The notes under the pieces were generated by a model, which searched no databases, was not told the origin of the DNA, and saw nothing but the letters and a program-made list of their open reading frames with translations. A program made the translations under genes and the position numbers. This document shows, in pieces, positions 53,401 to 60,258 of a stretch of DNA of 64,000 nt (position 1 is its first letter; every line of letters begins with the position of its first letter). Origin of the DNA: a virus; IMG/VR virus record IMGVR_UViG_3300020200_000009, positions 1 to 64,000 of that record. One strand, given 5' to 3'.

Positions 53401-54396
53401 CATACTACAAATGCACTTGCAGAAGGCACATCAAATCTTTACTTCACTAATGAAAGAGTTGATGATAGAGTTGCTGCTCTGATTAATGGTGGCACGGGTA
53501 TTGCTGCATCTTACGATGATGCTGGCAATGTTTTGAGTCTTTCTGTTGACTTTGGAGAAATTAGCACTACAAATCTGACCGAAGGCACCAAACTATTCTA
53601 TACCCAAGCAAGATTTGATACTGCATTTACTGCTAAAACAACAACGAATCTAGCAGAAGGCACTAATTTATACTACACCCAAGCAAGATTTGATACTGCA
53701 TTTACTGCTAAAACAACAACGAATCTAGCAGAAGGCACTAATTTATACTACACCCAAGCAAGATTTGATACTGCATTTGCTGCAAAATCAACAACAAATC
53801 TAGCGGAAGGCACTAATTTATTCTATACAGATGAAAGAGTCGATGACAGAGTTGCTGCTCTGATTATTGGTGGCACTGGAATTTCTTCCACCTACAATGA
53901 CACGGCAAATACATTAACATTAGCAGTAGACTTTACCGAATTTTCTACCACTAATATTGTTGAAGGCACTAATTTATACTACACCCAAGCAAGATTTGAT
54001 ACTGCATTTACAGCAAAATCAACTACTAATCTGACGGAAGGCACGAATCAATACTTTACAAATGCAAGAGCAAGATCTGCAATTAGTGTTTCTGGATCGT
54101 TAGGTTATAATTCATCCACTGGTGTTATTTCATATACTGCTCCAACAGTTACTGCCTTCGGGCAAAGTCTTATTGATGATGTTGATGCTGCAGCAGCTCG
54201 AACAACCTTAGGTCTGGGTACTGCTGCTACAACTGCTAGCACTGCATATGCAACATCTGCTCAAGGTTCTACTGCCGATGATACTAGTAGTGATTTGAAT
54301 GCTCTTTATGCTGCTTTAAGAGCAATTGGAAATGATGTTAATGTCACTGATATCACAACACTTAAAGCTGCTCTTGCTGCACTCACTCGCCCTTAA
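47491..54396 (+). CDS. Mtd-type N-terminal tail fibre with repeat shaft (2301 aa)
   Basis: A 2301-residue tail fibre. Residues 1-50 (NRIQLRRDGAQQWANVNPIL, GELGIEIDTSRIKIGDGVTAW) match the N-terminal domain of Bordetella phage Mtd and many fibres, which anchors the trimer to the baseplate. The long shaft consists of Gly/Thr/Ser/Asn repeats such as GNTTIAGTLGVTGATTLSST and DAHTVNGTVQFNHAITG. Two related blocks contain VDDPIITLGG...DRGVEFRYF...FGWDE (near residues 600 and 1120). Toward the C-terminus are tandem TNLAEGTNLYYTQARFDTAF repeats. It probably contacts host surface sugars. The strand repeats suggest a trimeric beta-helix shaft. There is no reverse transcriptase or variable-repeat cassette nearby. 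Confidence 0.88.
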   Translation: MANRIQLRRDGAQQWANVNPILAQGELGIEIDTSRIKIGDGVTAWNSLKYERPIESESNTANTLVKRNADGNFEAGAITASLIGNASTASRLANARQITLGGDMTGSGTFDGSSNLTITAELNYVPALPHYDPLDLDATGTYTRFTVDSRGRIVDADTPTTLAQYNIVDAQALDSDLTSLASMTGFGFISREAVGTLVNRTITGGSGRIIVQNGSAQTANPFLDLADTTVVVGKYNPITAMDPLVNPKISATTGEQTVNTCNLQVDRYGRLIYANTSPIATATQGAKNGTSFSNYNNSTAYPRFSKVIATNGRCYQAAIRDIPAGLGEPSHNTQDGAADDQGGWRDLGTDAIEQKGLASFDQEDFDVDANGHVTIAAAAIENTQLQSLGRLMFTDQSSTEVFELDTERTINNAYHGITSINHVNVNNRTGNSVFRVVGYNTTEYPYQPGILPQGSSYPAVAADTQYGNGSSNSGSSFTGAFDLNLDTTISGNITLDVSKTNQFIKRTSGNVDFHLQINENASRNLNIYAENAHTTGLANINIIADNEITITSTDGNYFVNVEDYRFQQNTLSTRNATMILDPGDDDAITGLVQIRGDLQVDGVTTTVNSVVMTVQDPIITLGGEDVLTSDDNKDRGIEFRYYDTQQRFGFFGWDENYANANIWNGTGGYRFLYNATNTNEVFTGTDAALIAGNLRLTTNTNSTSTTTGTLVVTGGFGLSGNAHIGGNVTIADYLEVNDTILLKSDNEDFLIQTGAGVTKFSVDSDNGNTVIEGTLDVQLETEITDNLIISADAKEFIIRTAGNINKFTVDTDNGNTDIQGTLHVVNSVDFDNAFNVDGAVTFNSTLDVDDDVVFHNDFLMDVSGKFFTITNGTSQKFRIDTATGNTDIEGTLNVAAFNTFERTNNIVVDAVASESDITLTTQGNATFQGGVNIEKDVRIATDLYVADRIVVKDAGTARTRPSLLNNLDVKYHQYIGASAAHNATFANDPGANLRIAGGVGIVDDLHIGDDLFIGKVGVNDTVEFQVLGESGATTIGRDGQGNATDGSLTVHGDVIFNRNVTLNGSALTLGNESSDALAINATSTFNAGVSLSGSNNLSVGGNVSITGNLTVNGSTTTVNSTTVTVDDPIITLGGDTAPTSNDAKDRGVEFRYFAGGAARLGFFGWDESAGRYSFLNTATNTSEVYAGTRSGIDAGSLKLFDTTNATSPSSGTLVVGGGAGIGLKLFVGSDLSVSGGATITGATTLSSTLSVAGDFNVSTTFTVDDTTGNTFANGTFTVNGNAAIGNASSDAHTFLGTVAFNQPITSTDITADQIKIGVDASNEISTTAGNLILDSFAGTVAIDDNATVAGTLGVTGVTTLSSALVVNGNATIGDAGTDAHTVNGTVQFNHAITGAARANIRNIKIGTDGSSEISTSAGNLILDSFTGLTQVDDNLSVVGTLSVGGNTAIGDAATDAHTVTGTITFNQAITSTDITADTIKIGVDGSSEISTTAGNLVLDSFTGTTQVDDNLSVSGTSLLTGQTTVTDNIILNAASKSFIIRSNLVDKFTVDSSTGNTTIAGSLGVTGATTLSSTLAVTSGVTLSSTLGVTGQVSVTNATNPSIAPNNFANLLQPAFKVTGGMQVGGHLAVASNLRVYGDFEIDGNVLTTGNQGFTGRVTFNRNETPTTLASGAPLMIPNGGATIATDLFVGSDIFIGANNATKISLFGDTGNATFAGTLGVTGNTTLGILGCSTLTTSGTANIAGSLLVNTNKFTVIAASGNTSVAGTLAVTGNTTLTGALNVISAVDFDSTLNVDGATTFNNTITQNSTSLFKDNFVLQGASKVLQLKDGAGNIKVEMQSTSGNITANGLVSSNTLATSSNATVGGTLGVTGQITGNVTGNLTGIADKSNLVNITETASSNLSYFIPFVSTNSGYTEVRTDSSNLTYNPSTNTLQVNNFKSTTDFEVQGNLNVTGTISFFQSTVGSIANHTTNALAEGTSNLYFTNERVDDRVAALINGGTGIAASYDDAGNVLSLSVDFGEISTTNLTEGTKLFYTQARFDTAFTAKTTTNLAEGTNLYYTQARFDTAFTAKTTTNLAEGTNLYYTQARFDTAFAAKSTTNLAEGTNLFYTDERVDDRVAALIIGGTGISSTYNDTANTLTLAVDFTEFSTTNIVEGTNLYYTQARFDTAFTAKSTTNLTEGTNQYFTNARARSAISVSGSLGYNSSTGVISYTAPTVTAFGQSLIDDVDAAAARTTLGLGTAATTASTAYATSAQGSTADDTSSDLNALYAALRAIGNDVNVTDITTLKAALAALTRP
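53565..54070 (+). repeat. 75-bp tandem repeats in the tail fibre gene
   Basis: A 75-bp unit encoding TTNLAEGTNLYYTQARFDTAF-AK recurs near 53565, 53638, 53713, 53788, 53943 and 54018. The copies starting 53638 and 53713 agree at every position for about the first 66 nt, so a recent duplication is likely. Later copies have substitutions and an inserted ERVDDRVAAL unit. Confidence 0.8.
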
Positions 54397-54402
54397 TAAC
54401 TA

Positions 54403-55203
54403 ATGTCAACTCCAACTTCTAAAGCAGAATTAAAAGAATATTGTCTTCGTAGACTGGGTAAACCAGTTTTGGAAATCAATGTTTCTAACGATCAAGTAGA
54501 TGATGCGGTAGATTACACTTTACAGAAATTTCAACAATTTCATTACGATGGTGCTGAGCGAGTCTATTTAAAGCATAAAATTACTCAAGATGTTTTAGAT
54601 CGAGCAAAGACTTCAACAAATACACAATCTAAGGCAGGTAACGATACTTGGAAAGAGGGAAATGGTTATATTGAAGTCCCAGAGCATATCCTTGCTATAG
54701 AAGGTCTTTTTTCTTTTACAGATAAAGGTACAGCAAATATTTTTGATATTCGTTATCAAATGCGTCTCAACGATTTGTATGATTTTACATCTACCCAATT
54801 TTATCATTACTACATGATTCAACAGCATTTGGAAACTATTGATTTTCTTCTTGAAGGAATGAAACCGATTCGTTATAGTCAAGTGCAAGATAGACTTTAT
54901 ATTGATTGGGATTGGCCAGCTGATGCTCAATTAAATCAATTTATTGTAGTTAAGGCATGGAGAGCACTTGACCCAAATACATGGACTGAAATCTACAATC
55001 AGATGTGGGTCAAAGATTATGCTACTGCTAAAATTAAAAAGCAGTGGGGGCAAAATCTCACCAAGTTTACAGGCGTGCAAATGCCTGGAGGTGTTAGTCT
55101 TAATGGTGAGATGATTTATAATGATGCTGTTGAGGAGTTAAAAAATTTAGATGAGCAACTTCGCACTACATGGGAAACACCACCGTTGGACATGATCGGA
55201 TAA
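54403..55203 (+). CDS. 13: Neck protein gp13
   Basis: A 266-residue gp13 homologue, somewhat shorter than T4 gp13 (309). Conserved segments are KAELKEYCLRRLGKPVLEIN and DDAVDYTLQKFQQFHYDGAE near the start. DWDWPADAQLNQFIVVKAW and the C-terminal TAKIKKQWGQNLTKFTGVQMPGG also fit. gp13 and gp14 form the neck joining head and tail. It starts 6 nt after the fibre stop, and gp14 follows after 1 nt. Confidence 0.93.
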   Translation: MSTPTSKAELKEYCLRRLGKPVLEINVSNDQVDDAVDYTLQKFQQFHYDGAERVYLKHKITQDVLDRAKTSTNTQSKAGNDTWKEGNGYIEVPEHILAIEGLFSFTDKGTANIFDIRYQMRLNDLYDFTSTQFYHYYMIQQHLETIDFLLEGMKPIRYSQVQDRLYIDWDWPADAQLNQFIVVKAWRALDPNTWTEIYNQMWVKDYATAKIKKQWGQNLTKFTGVQMPGGVSLNGEMIYNDAVEELKNLDEQLRTTWETPPLDMIG

Positions 55204-55204
55204 T

Positions 55205-56080
55205 ATGGCACTCAATCCATTCTTTACTCAAGGCACTACGGGAGAGCAAAATCTACTGGAGGATTTAGTTGCAGAGCAGATTAAAATGTTCGGGAAAAAT
55301 GTTTACTACATTCCTAGGACTTTAGTTAAAGAGGATACAATTTTTACAGAAGATACCCTATCACGATTTGATAGTGCATTTGAAATTGAAGTTTATCTTG
55401 AAGATGCTATTGGGTTTAGGGGTGATAAGGATATGTTTACTAAATTTGGTTTGAGGATTTCAGACCAGGTAACGTTTATTGTTTCTAAGAAAAGATTTAA
55501 ACAAGCAGTAGACGATAATACAACTTTAATTGTAGAAGGGAGACCAAATGAAGGAGACCTTATTCATTTTTCAATGGTCGGAAAAACTTTTGAAATCCAG
55601 TATGTTGAGCATGAAGTGCCCTTCTTCCAGTTGGGCAAAGTGTATGTTTGGGGTCTCAGATGTGAGCTCTTTGAATTCAGCGATGAGGACATCGATACAG
55701 GAGTCCCAGAGGTTGATGCTATCCAAACCAACTTTGCAAATGCAATCACACTCACCTTGCTTGCAGGTGGGACAGGAAACTTTACCCCTGGTGAGACTAT
55801 TACGGGATCCGTTACCAATTCTACTGCTGATGTGAAAACTTGGGATAGTGCCACTGGTAAACTTGTTGTTATTAATAGGTCGGGTAGATTTAGTATTCCT
55901 GAAACTATCACTGGGAATACTAGTCTTGCATCTTGGACAACAGGGAATTTCAATACGATAAATAATGTGAATGATGATACAGATCAGAATTTCGATATTG
56001 AAATCAAAGCCGATGCGATTCTTGATTTTACAGAAGGAAATCCATTTGGTGACTACGGCAATAAAGGTGGGACAGTCTAA
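55205..56080 (+). CDS. 14: Neck protein gp14
   Basis: A 291-residue gp14 homologue (T4 gp14 is 256). The N-terminus MALNPFFTQGTTGEQNLLEDL and the YYIPRTLVKEDTIFTEDTLS motif are conserved, followed by FRGDKDMFTKFGLRISDQVTF. The extra length comes from an internal glycine-rich GE-x-x-x-G repeat (PGETITGSVTNSTADVKTWD then IPETITGNTSLAS, about residues 197-245) of the kind seen in baseplate proteins of this phage. The stop overlaps the gp15 start (TAATG), so translation is coupled. Confidence 0.92.
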   Translation: MALNPFFTQGTTGEQNLLEDLVAEQIKMFGKNVYYIPRTLVKEDTIFTEDTLSRFDSAFEIEVYLEDAIGFRGDKDMFTKFGLRISDQVTFIVSKKRFKQAVDDNTTLIVEGRPNEGDLIHFSMVGKTFEIQYVEHEVPFFQLGKVYVWGLRCELFEFSDEDIDTGVPEVDAIQTNFANAITLTLLAGGTGNFTPGETITGSVTNSTADVKTWDSATGKLVVINRSGRFSIPETITGNTSLASWTTGNFNTINNVNDDTDQNFDIEIKADAILDFTEGNPFGDYGNKGGTV

Positions 56081-56883
56081 TGCTAGGAACATATGCATAT
56101 CACGAAATTATTAGAAAGACAGTAGTCAGTTTTGGCACACTGTTTAATAATATTGAAATTCGTCGCACTTCTGGAAGTAAAACAGAAGTTATGAAAGTGC
56201 CTTTGGCATATGGTCCAAAACAAAAGTTTTTATCAAGACTAAGAGCTATTGGTGATTTAAGTAAAAAAGACCAAGTGCAAATTACTTTGCCACGTCTTTA
56301 TTTTGAAATTACTGGTATTTCATATGATGCAACTCGTAAGTTATCTCCAACCCAAGTTATTCGTCATACAAAAAATGATGGGACTGAAACTAAAGTTTTT
56401 ATGCCTGTCCCATATAATTTAAATTTTGAGTTAGGGATTCTTGCAAAAAATCAAGATGATGGTTTACAAATCTTAGAGCAAATCCTTCCATTCTTTCAAC
56501 CAAGTTTTAATATCACAATGAATTTGGTTTCAGAAGTTGGAGAAAAAAGAGACTTCCCAGTCACTCTAACATCAGTAGATTACTCAGATGATTATGAGGG
56601 TGACTTTGATACTCGTAGGACATTAATCTATACCTTACAGTTTACCTGCAAAACTTATCTGTATGGTCCTGTTAGTGACGCTACTAACTCTCTTATCAAG
56701 AAAGTGCAGGTTGATATGGCAACTCGTGTAGATGTTACTGCCCCTAGAGAAGTGCGTTATACAGTAACACCAGATCCTATTAACGCAGATCCAGATGATA
56801 ATTTTGGATTCAATGAAATTTATAGTGAGTTTACAGATGCAAAATCATGGAATCCAGTGACGGGACAAGATGAAGACATTTGA
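56080..56883 (+). CDS. 15: Tail sheath stabiliser and completion protein gp15
   Basis: A 267-residue gp15 homologue, close to T4 gp15 (272). The N-terminal TYAYHEIIRKTVVSFGTLFNN and central KLSPTQVIRHTKNDG segments match. PYNLNFELGILAKNQDDGLQI and LIYTLQFTCKTYLYGPV are further typical phrases. gp15 hexamers cap the tail and make the tail-to-neck connection. It overlaps gp14 by 1 nt and gp16 by 14 nt. Confidence 0.93.
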   Translation: MLGTYAYHEIIRKTVVSFGTLFNNIEIRRTSGSKTEVMKVPLAYGPKQKFLSRLRAIGDLSKKDQVQITLPRLYFEITGISYDATRKLSPTQVIRHTKNDGTETKVFMPVPYNLNFELGILAKNQDDGLQILEQILPFFQPSFNITMNLVSEVGEKRDFPVTLTSVDYSDDYEGDFDTRRTLIYTLQFTCKTYLYGPVSDATNSLIKKVQVDMATRVDVTAPREVRYTVTPDPINADPDDNFGFNEIYSEFTDAKSWNPVTGQDEDI

Positions 56884-57280
56884 TGGTATTGAAGATGCTT
56901 TGGATGTAGAGACTTCTATAGTCCCAGTAGATGAGACTGCAATTTCTCAGGCAAATCCTACTACAACAAAAGACCAACTAAAAAAGGATTATGAATATAC
57001 AAGAGCAAATTTGTATAGTCTAATCGAAAAGGGACAAGAAGCAGTTGATGGTATTCTTGAATTAGCACAAGAATCTGACCAACCTCGGGCATATGAAGTT
57101 GCTGGTCAACTAATTAAACATATTGGAGATGTTGCTGATAAACTTGTAGACCTTCAAAAGAAGGTAAATGAAATTGAAAATCCAAAGAAAGAAAAGCAAA
57201 TTACCACAACAAATAACACCATGTTTGTTGGTAGCACTGCAGATCTTGCAAAGTTTTTAAAGTCTCAAACAGATAAATAA
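56870..57280 (+). CDS. 16: Small terminase subunit gp16
   Basis: A 136-residue gp16 homologue. The mostly helical centre (LKKDYEYTRANLYSLIEKG, AVDGILELAQESDQPRAYEV, QLIKHIGDVADKLVDLQKK) and the C-terminal NTMFVGSTADLAKFLK are conserved in T4-type small terminases. It recognises the DNA and stimulates gp17. The start overlaps gp15 by 14 nt. Unusually, gp17 is not adjacent: ten genes intervene, a pattern seen in several cyanomyoviruses. Its stop coincides with an ATAAATAA box. Confidence 0.9.
   Translation: MKTFDGIEDALDVETSIVPVDETAISQANPTTTKDQLKKDYEYTRANLYSLIEKGQEAVDGILELAQESDQPRAYEVAGQLIKHIGDVADKLVDLQKKVNEIENPKKEKQITTTNNTMFVGSTADLAKFLKSQTDK
57273..57280 (+). promoter_or_regulatory. Late-promoter-like box ATAAATAA
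   Basis: ATAAATAA overlaps the gp16 stop codon and is 12 nt upstream of the ATG at 57293, with an AGGA Shine-Dalgarno between them. The leader would be very short. Confidence 0.4.
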
Positions 57281-57292
57281 TCATAGGAATAT

Positions 57293-58960
57293 ATGGACTT
57301 GTATATGTCATTTTCAAAATTTATGTCCGAGGAAGGTGCGGACAGAATTAAAGATCGTAGACTTGAAAGAGGTGGCATGGATGGCAATACACGATATCCT
57401 ACAAAACCGTCTACATCTGCACCACAATCTGATGCTGATAGAAAAGCAGCAATGGATAAGCATAGACAGACTGCCAATGACGCACTAGCTGCAGTGAGAG
57501 CATCAATAGCAAAAAAGTATGGTAGTAAAGCTCTCCTTCCTAATAGAAGTGAAGAAACAGTCTTTGAAAAACTTGGACTGTGGGACCGCATCCATGCTAA
57601 AAGAAAGCGTGGAGAACGTCCAGCCAGACCAGGTGAAAAAGATTATCCAAAAACTTTAAACGTTGAAGCAAGAGTAGATGATAGGATTCCAGAATGGAAA
57701 AGATCTGCTGCTAGAACTGATAGATATGGTAATCCACATGGTTCTGTGGGCAGTGGACCTCAGAGAGATCGTAGAGCAGAGCATGAAGAAAGAAGAGGTG
57801 TCAAGACTAAGGGGTCTAGGGTTACAGAAGACACTATTCAGGAAGATGAGTATCGTAGATTAATGGCGCAAGAGCGTCGGGATGAGCGAAATAGAGAACA
57901 AGCGCGTGCTGGTCGCAAGAGCATTACTCCTGGGGTCCGAGCCGCCAGTGCTGGTAGAGACTATGCTAATAGCAATATCAAATTTCATGCCAAAGTAACT
58001 GGTAAGACGACAACAACTGAAGAGTCTTTACATGAAGCAGGTGGTCGCCAGGGCGGCGGCACAATTCGACCACCAAAACCAGGCAAAAAACCAGTAGAAA
58101 CTCAACCAACTAATCGTGGTGCTATCCGCTTCGGAAAAGTTAATTCTTCTTATGCACCAGAAGGTGAGGTTATTGATGAAGCAGGTGACTATTGGCATCC
58201 AGATCCAGAAAAAGATAAGAAAATTAGTGGTGCTGGAAATAAACTTCGTGCACGTGAAGATCAAGCAGCTTCTCAACAACCAAAAGAAGACCCTAAGAAA
58301 CTACGTCCTGGGGAATCTTACTCAGATTATTCTAATAGAATACAAGGAAAGACTAAACCACAACCCGTAGCAAAACCTTCTCTTTCAGATAGAATAAAAA
58401 ATAAACTTGGTAAAGTAATTGATAAAGTCGGAGGTATTAAAACCGAAGGTTGTATTACATATCGGGATTTTATCTTAGAGGGTAATCGCACTGCTCGTAT
58501 GCTGCATAAATCAAACACTAAAGTCACAGGTCATATTTCTGCAGATCGTGGCAACGATGAGAGTAAGAATCGTGAAGGTCGTAAGACTCTTGAGAAAGAC
58601 CTTAAGAAGCACGGCATTGGACATAAGAAAGGTGTAGGTGAATATAAGTATGACAGTGGAGAAACTGGTAGAGAAGTTTCCTATCAAACATCTAAACCAG
58701 ATAAAATGTCTAAGCGTAGATTTGGAAAGGTAATGCGTCGTCTTGGTCGTAAACATGGTCAGGAATCTGTTATTACAAAAGATTCCAGCAAACCTGCTAA
58801 ACTACATTACACTGAGAAAGGTAGTAAAGCAAAGTCTGACTCTATTGGCAAATCTAAAGCTGGCAAGCACCCCGAAGGCTATGGTGAAACATCTGGCACT
58901 AAGGTGAGAGGCGGCAAACTTCCTGCTAAAACAACTAAAGGGTCTTATCATTATGGATGA
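57293..58960 (+). CDS. Basic probable internal head protein with capsid-targeting-like motif (555 aa)
   Basis: A 555-residue, strongly basic and mostly disordered protein with DRIHAKRKRGERPARPGEKD (about 98-117), a pattern common in cyanophage virion proteins. Residues 388-397 are ITYRDFILEG, similar to the capsid-targeting peptide of T4 internal proteins (MKTYQEFIAEA), and Glu-terminated sites like VIDEA (293-297) and SLHEA (245-249) resemble gp21 cleavage sites. The C-terminal domain (about 411-497: GHISADRGNDESKNREGRK..., LGRKHGQESVI) resembles DUF3293 of other phages. An in-frame ATG at 57305 (MSFSKFM) is possible, but AGGA at 57284-57288 favours 57293. It is probably packaged with DNA in the head; inference. 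Confidence 0.75.
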   Translation: MDLYMSFSKFMSEEGADRIKDRRLERGGMDGNTRYPTKPSTSAPQSDADRKAAMDKHRQTANDALAAVRASIAKKYGSKALLPNRSEETVFEKLGLWDRIHAKRKRGERPARPGEKDYPKTLNVEARVDDRIPEWKRSAARTDRYGNPHGSVGSGPQRDRRAEHEERRGVKTKGSRVTEDTIQEDEYRRLMAQERRDERNREQARAGRKSITPGVRAASAGRDYANSNIKFHAKVTGKTTTTEESLHEAGGRQGGGTIRPPKPGKKPVETQPTNRGAIRFGKVNSSYAPEGEVIDEAGDYWHPDPEKDKKISGAGNKLRAREDQAASQQPKEDPKKLRPGESYSDYSNRIQGKTKPQPVAKPSLSDRIKNKLGKVIDKVGGIKTEGCITYRDFILEGNRTARMLHKSNTKVTGHISADRGNDESKNREGRKTLEKDLKKHGIGHKKGVGEYKYDSGETGREVSYQTSKPDKMSKRRFGKVMRRLGRKHGQESVITKDSSKPAKLHYTEKGSKAKSDSIGKSKAGKHPEGYGETSGTKVRGGKLPAKTTKGSYHYG

Positions 58961-59099
58961 AAAACATCAATTTTCAGAAGATTTGAAATGTAAATTCTGT
59001 GGAATAACTCCACCCAAAGGACATTGGAGACCTAATACTTGGTTACAAAAACATGAGGAGAATTGTCCTCTTAATCCATCGCTTGCAGACAAACAATGA
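58953..59099 (+). CDS. Small CCHC zinc-finger-like protein (48 aa)
   Basis: A 48-residue protein starting MDEKHQFSEDLKC. C13 and C16 (CKFC), H34 and C38 (KHEENC) could bind one zinc ion in a C-x2-C-x17-H-x3-C arrangement. It overlaps the basic protein by 8 nt and ends on ATGA with the next gene, so all three are coupled. The context suggests a role with the packaging-cassette proteins, though it could be any nucleic-acid or protein binding. No homologue is named. Confidence 0.6.
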   Translation: MDEKHQFSEDLKCKFCGITPPKGHWRPNTWLQKHEENCPLNPSLADKQ

Positions 59100-59680
59100 A
59101 TACTTTTCAAGAGTTTATAACAGTTACTGAAGGTCTTGATATGAAGACCTTCAAAGCAAATCGTAGAAAAGCACAGAGAACTGCTGCAACTGCTGATGCT
59201 CGTAAGAGAGGGCACGAAGGACACGAATGGCACAATACTGGAAGAACTTATAGTCCAGATGAAGCAAAGTCTCGTCGTGCAAATATGTCCGATGATGATA
59301 GAGCAGCAAGACACCGTGCTGCTGTAGATCCTGATGATGATCGTGATGAGAATACATACTCAGCAACTAAGACTAAGAATCCTAGGAAGCAACGTAAGCA
59401 GGCTGCCATGGGGGAGGGTGTGACTTACCGCGACTTCATTACAGAAGTTGCAGCGTGGCAACGTAAAGAAGGTAAGAACAAAACAGGTGGACTTAACGAA
59501 ATAGGACGCAAATCTTACGAGGCAGAAAATCCTGGGTCGGATTTAAAACCACCCCAACCTGGTGGTGGTCCACGTAAGAGGTCATTCTGTGCCCGTATGG
59601 GTGGGGTGAAGGGACCGATGAAAGATGAAAAAGGTCGCCCAACAAGAAAAGCACTAGCACTAAGAAAGTGGAAATGCTGA
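59096..59680 (+). CDS. DUF6321 protein with T4 internal-protein-like targeting peptides (194 aa)
   Basis: A 194-residue basic protein. The start MNTFQEFITVTEG closely resembles the T4 internal-protein capsid-targeting sequence MKTYQEFIAE. A second copy lies at 109-118 (VTYRDFITEV), just before DUF6321 (about 119-194: AAWQRKEGKNKTGGLNEIGR, FCARMGGVKGPMKDEKGRPT, ALRKWKC). The N-terminal part is Arg/Asp-rich and disordered. A gp21-type protease cut after FITE would release the DUF6321 part inside the head. The stop codon of the zinc-finger gene overlaps the ATG. Confidence 0.75.
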   Translation: MNTFQEFITVTEGLDMKTFKANRRKAQRTAATADARKRGHEGHEWHNTGRTYSPDEAKSRRANMSDDDRAARHRAAVDPDDDRDENTYSATKTKNPRKQRKQAAMGEGVTYRDFITEVAAWQRKEGKNKTGGLNEIGRKSYEAENPGSDLKPPQPGGGPRKRSFCARMGGVKGPMKDEKGRPTRKALALRKWKC

Positions 59681-59718
59681 CATAGTATCATTAGATATAT
59701 TTTAATTCTATTAAATAG

Positions 59719-59727
59719 TGATATACT
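59719..59727 (+). promoter_or_regulatory. Extended -10 promoter candidate (TGATATACT)
   Basis: TGATATACT gives an extended -10 of the host sigma-70 type, 22 nt before the ATG at 59750. TTAAATAG, a weaker late-like motif, lies just upstream at 59711-59718. Confidence 0.4.
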
Positions 59728-59749
59728 TTCAGTAGTTGCTTGATACAAT

Positions 59750-59977
59750 ATGGTAACATTTTATTTTACTCTCGCTATCATAGTATTATTGCTTTGGTAT
59801 GGGGGATTAGACGGCACTCTGCGATTATTTGCATATGTCGATTTGCAAATAAGATATGCTGGTATTCAAGCACAACTGTCATGGATGCGTTGGAAACTTA
59901 AGAAGCAACTTATTAAGGATACAACAGAATTCCAAAAGTTTCTTCAAAAAGAGGACAAATATGAAAGAAATATCTAA
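59750..59977 (+). CDS. Small membrane protein (75 aa)
   Basis: A 75-residue protein with an N-terminal hydrophobic segment (FYFTLAIIVLLLWYGGL, about 4-20) and a basic, helical C-terminal half (SWMRWKLKKQLIKDTTEFQK). Topology is probably one membrane helix with a cytoplasmic amphipathic tail. The function is unknown; similar small membrane proteins occur in cyanophages. The next gene overlaps it by 17 nt. Confidence 0.65.
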   Translation: MVTFYFTLAIIVLLLWYGGLDGTLRLFAYVDLQIRYAGIQAQLSWMRWKLKKQLIKDTTEFQKFLQKEDKYERNI

Positions 59978-60221
59978 TCTTTCTATAGAAAGAAAAGAAT
60001 GTGAAAGATGTGGTGCAATATGGATGAATGGAGAACACTACTGGTCTGGCACAGGAAAGAAAGGTAATGAATTAGATCTTGCTGGGTTAGTTTGTAATTC
60101 AATAAAAGCACCAGAATGTATAAATCCTAGTTTAGGAAAAAACGGGGGCGACACCTGGGAGAAAAGATTGACAGATTTAAATAATGACCATCCATTCAAT
60201 CACCAGTCAACAATTAAATAA
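59961..60221 (+). CDS. Small Cys-containing hypothetical protein (86 aa)
   Basis: An 86-residue protein starting MKEISNLSIERKECERCGA. C14 and C17 form one CxxC pair; C45 in LAGLVCNS and C53 in PECINP may complete a zinc site. The frame is open further upstream, but that would overlap the previous gene almost entirely; the ATG at 59961 gives only a 17-nt overlap. The phrase GGDTWEKRLTDLNNDHPFN is unusual. The family is not recognised. Confidence 0.6.
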   Translation: MKEISNLSIERKECERCGAIWMNGEHYWSGTGKKGNELDLAGLVCNSIKAPECINPSLGKNGGDTWEKRLTDLNNDHPFNHQSTIK

Positions 60222-60258
60222 TCCTATATATTAATACTGGCATACAAGGAGATGGAGG

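Noticed and set aside
53565-54070. CRISPR-like array
   Set aside because: The repeats are in-frame 75-bp coding units with no spacers; they encode the fibre.
47491-54396. Diversity-generating retroelement target because of the Mtd-like N-terminus
   Set aside because: No reverse transcriptase, template repeat or variable C-terminal lectin-type domain is visible in the window; the N-terminal domain is common in ordinary fibres.
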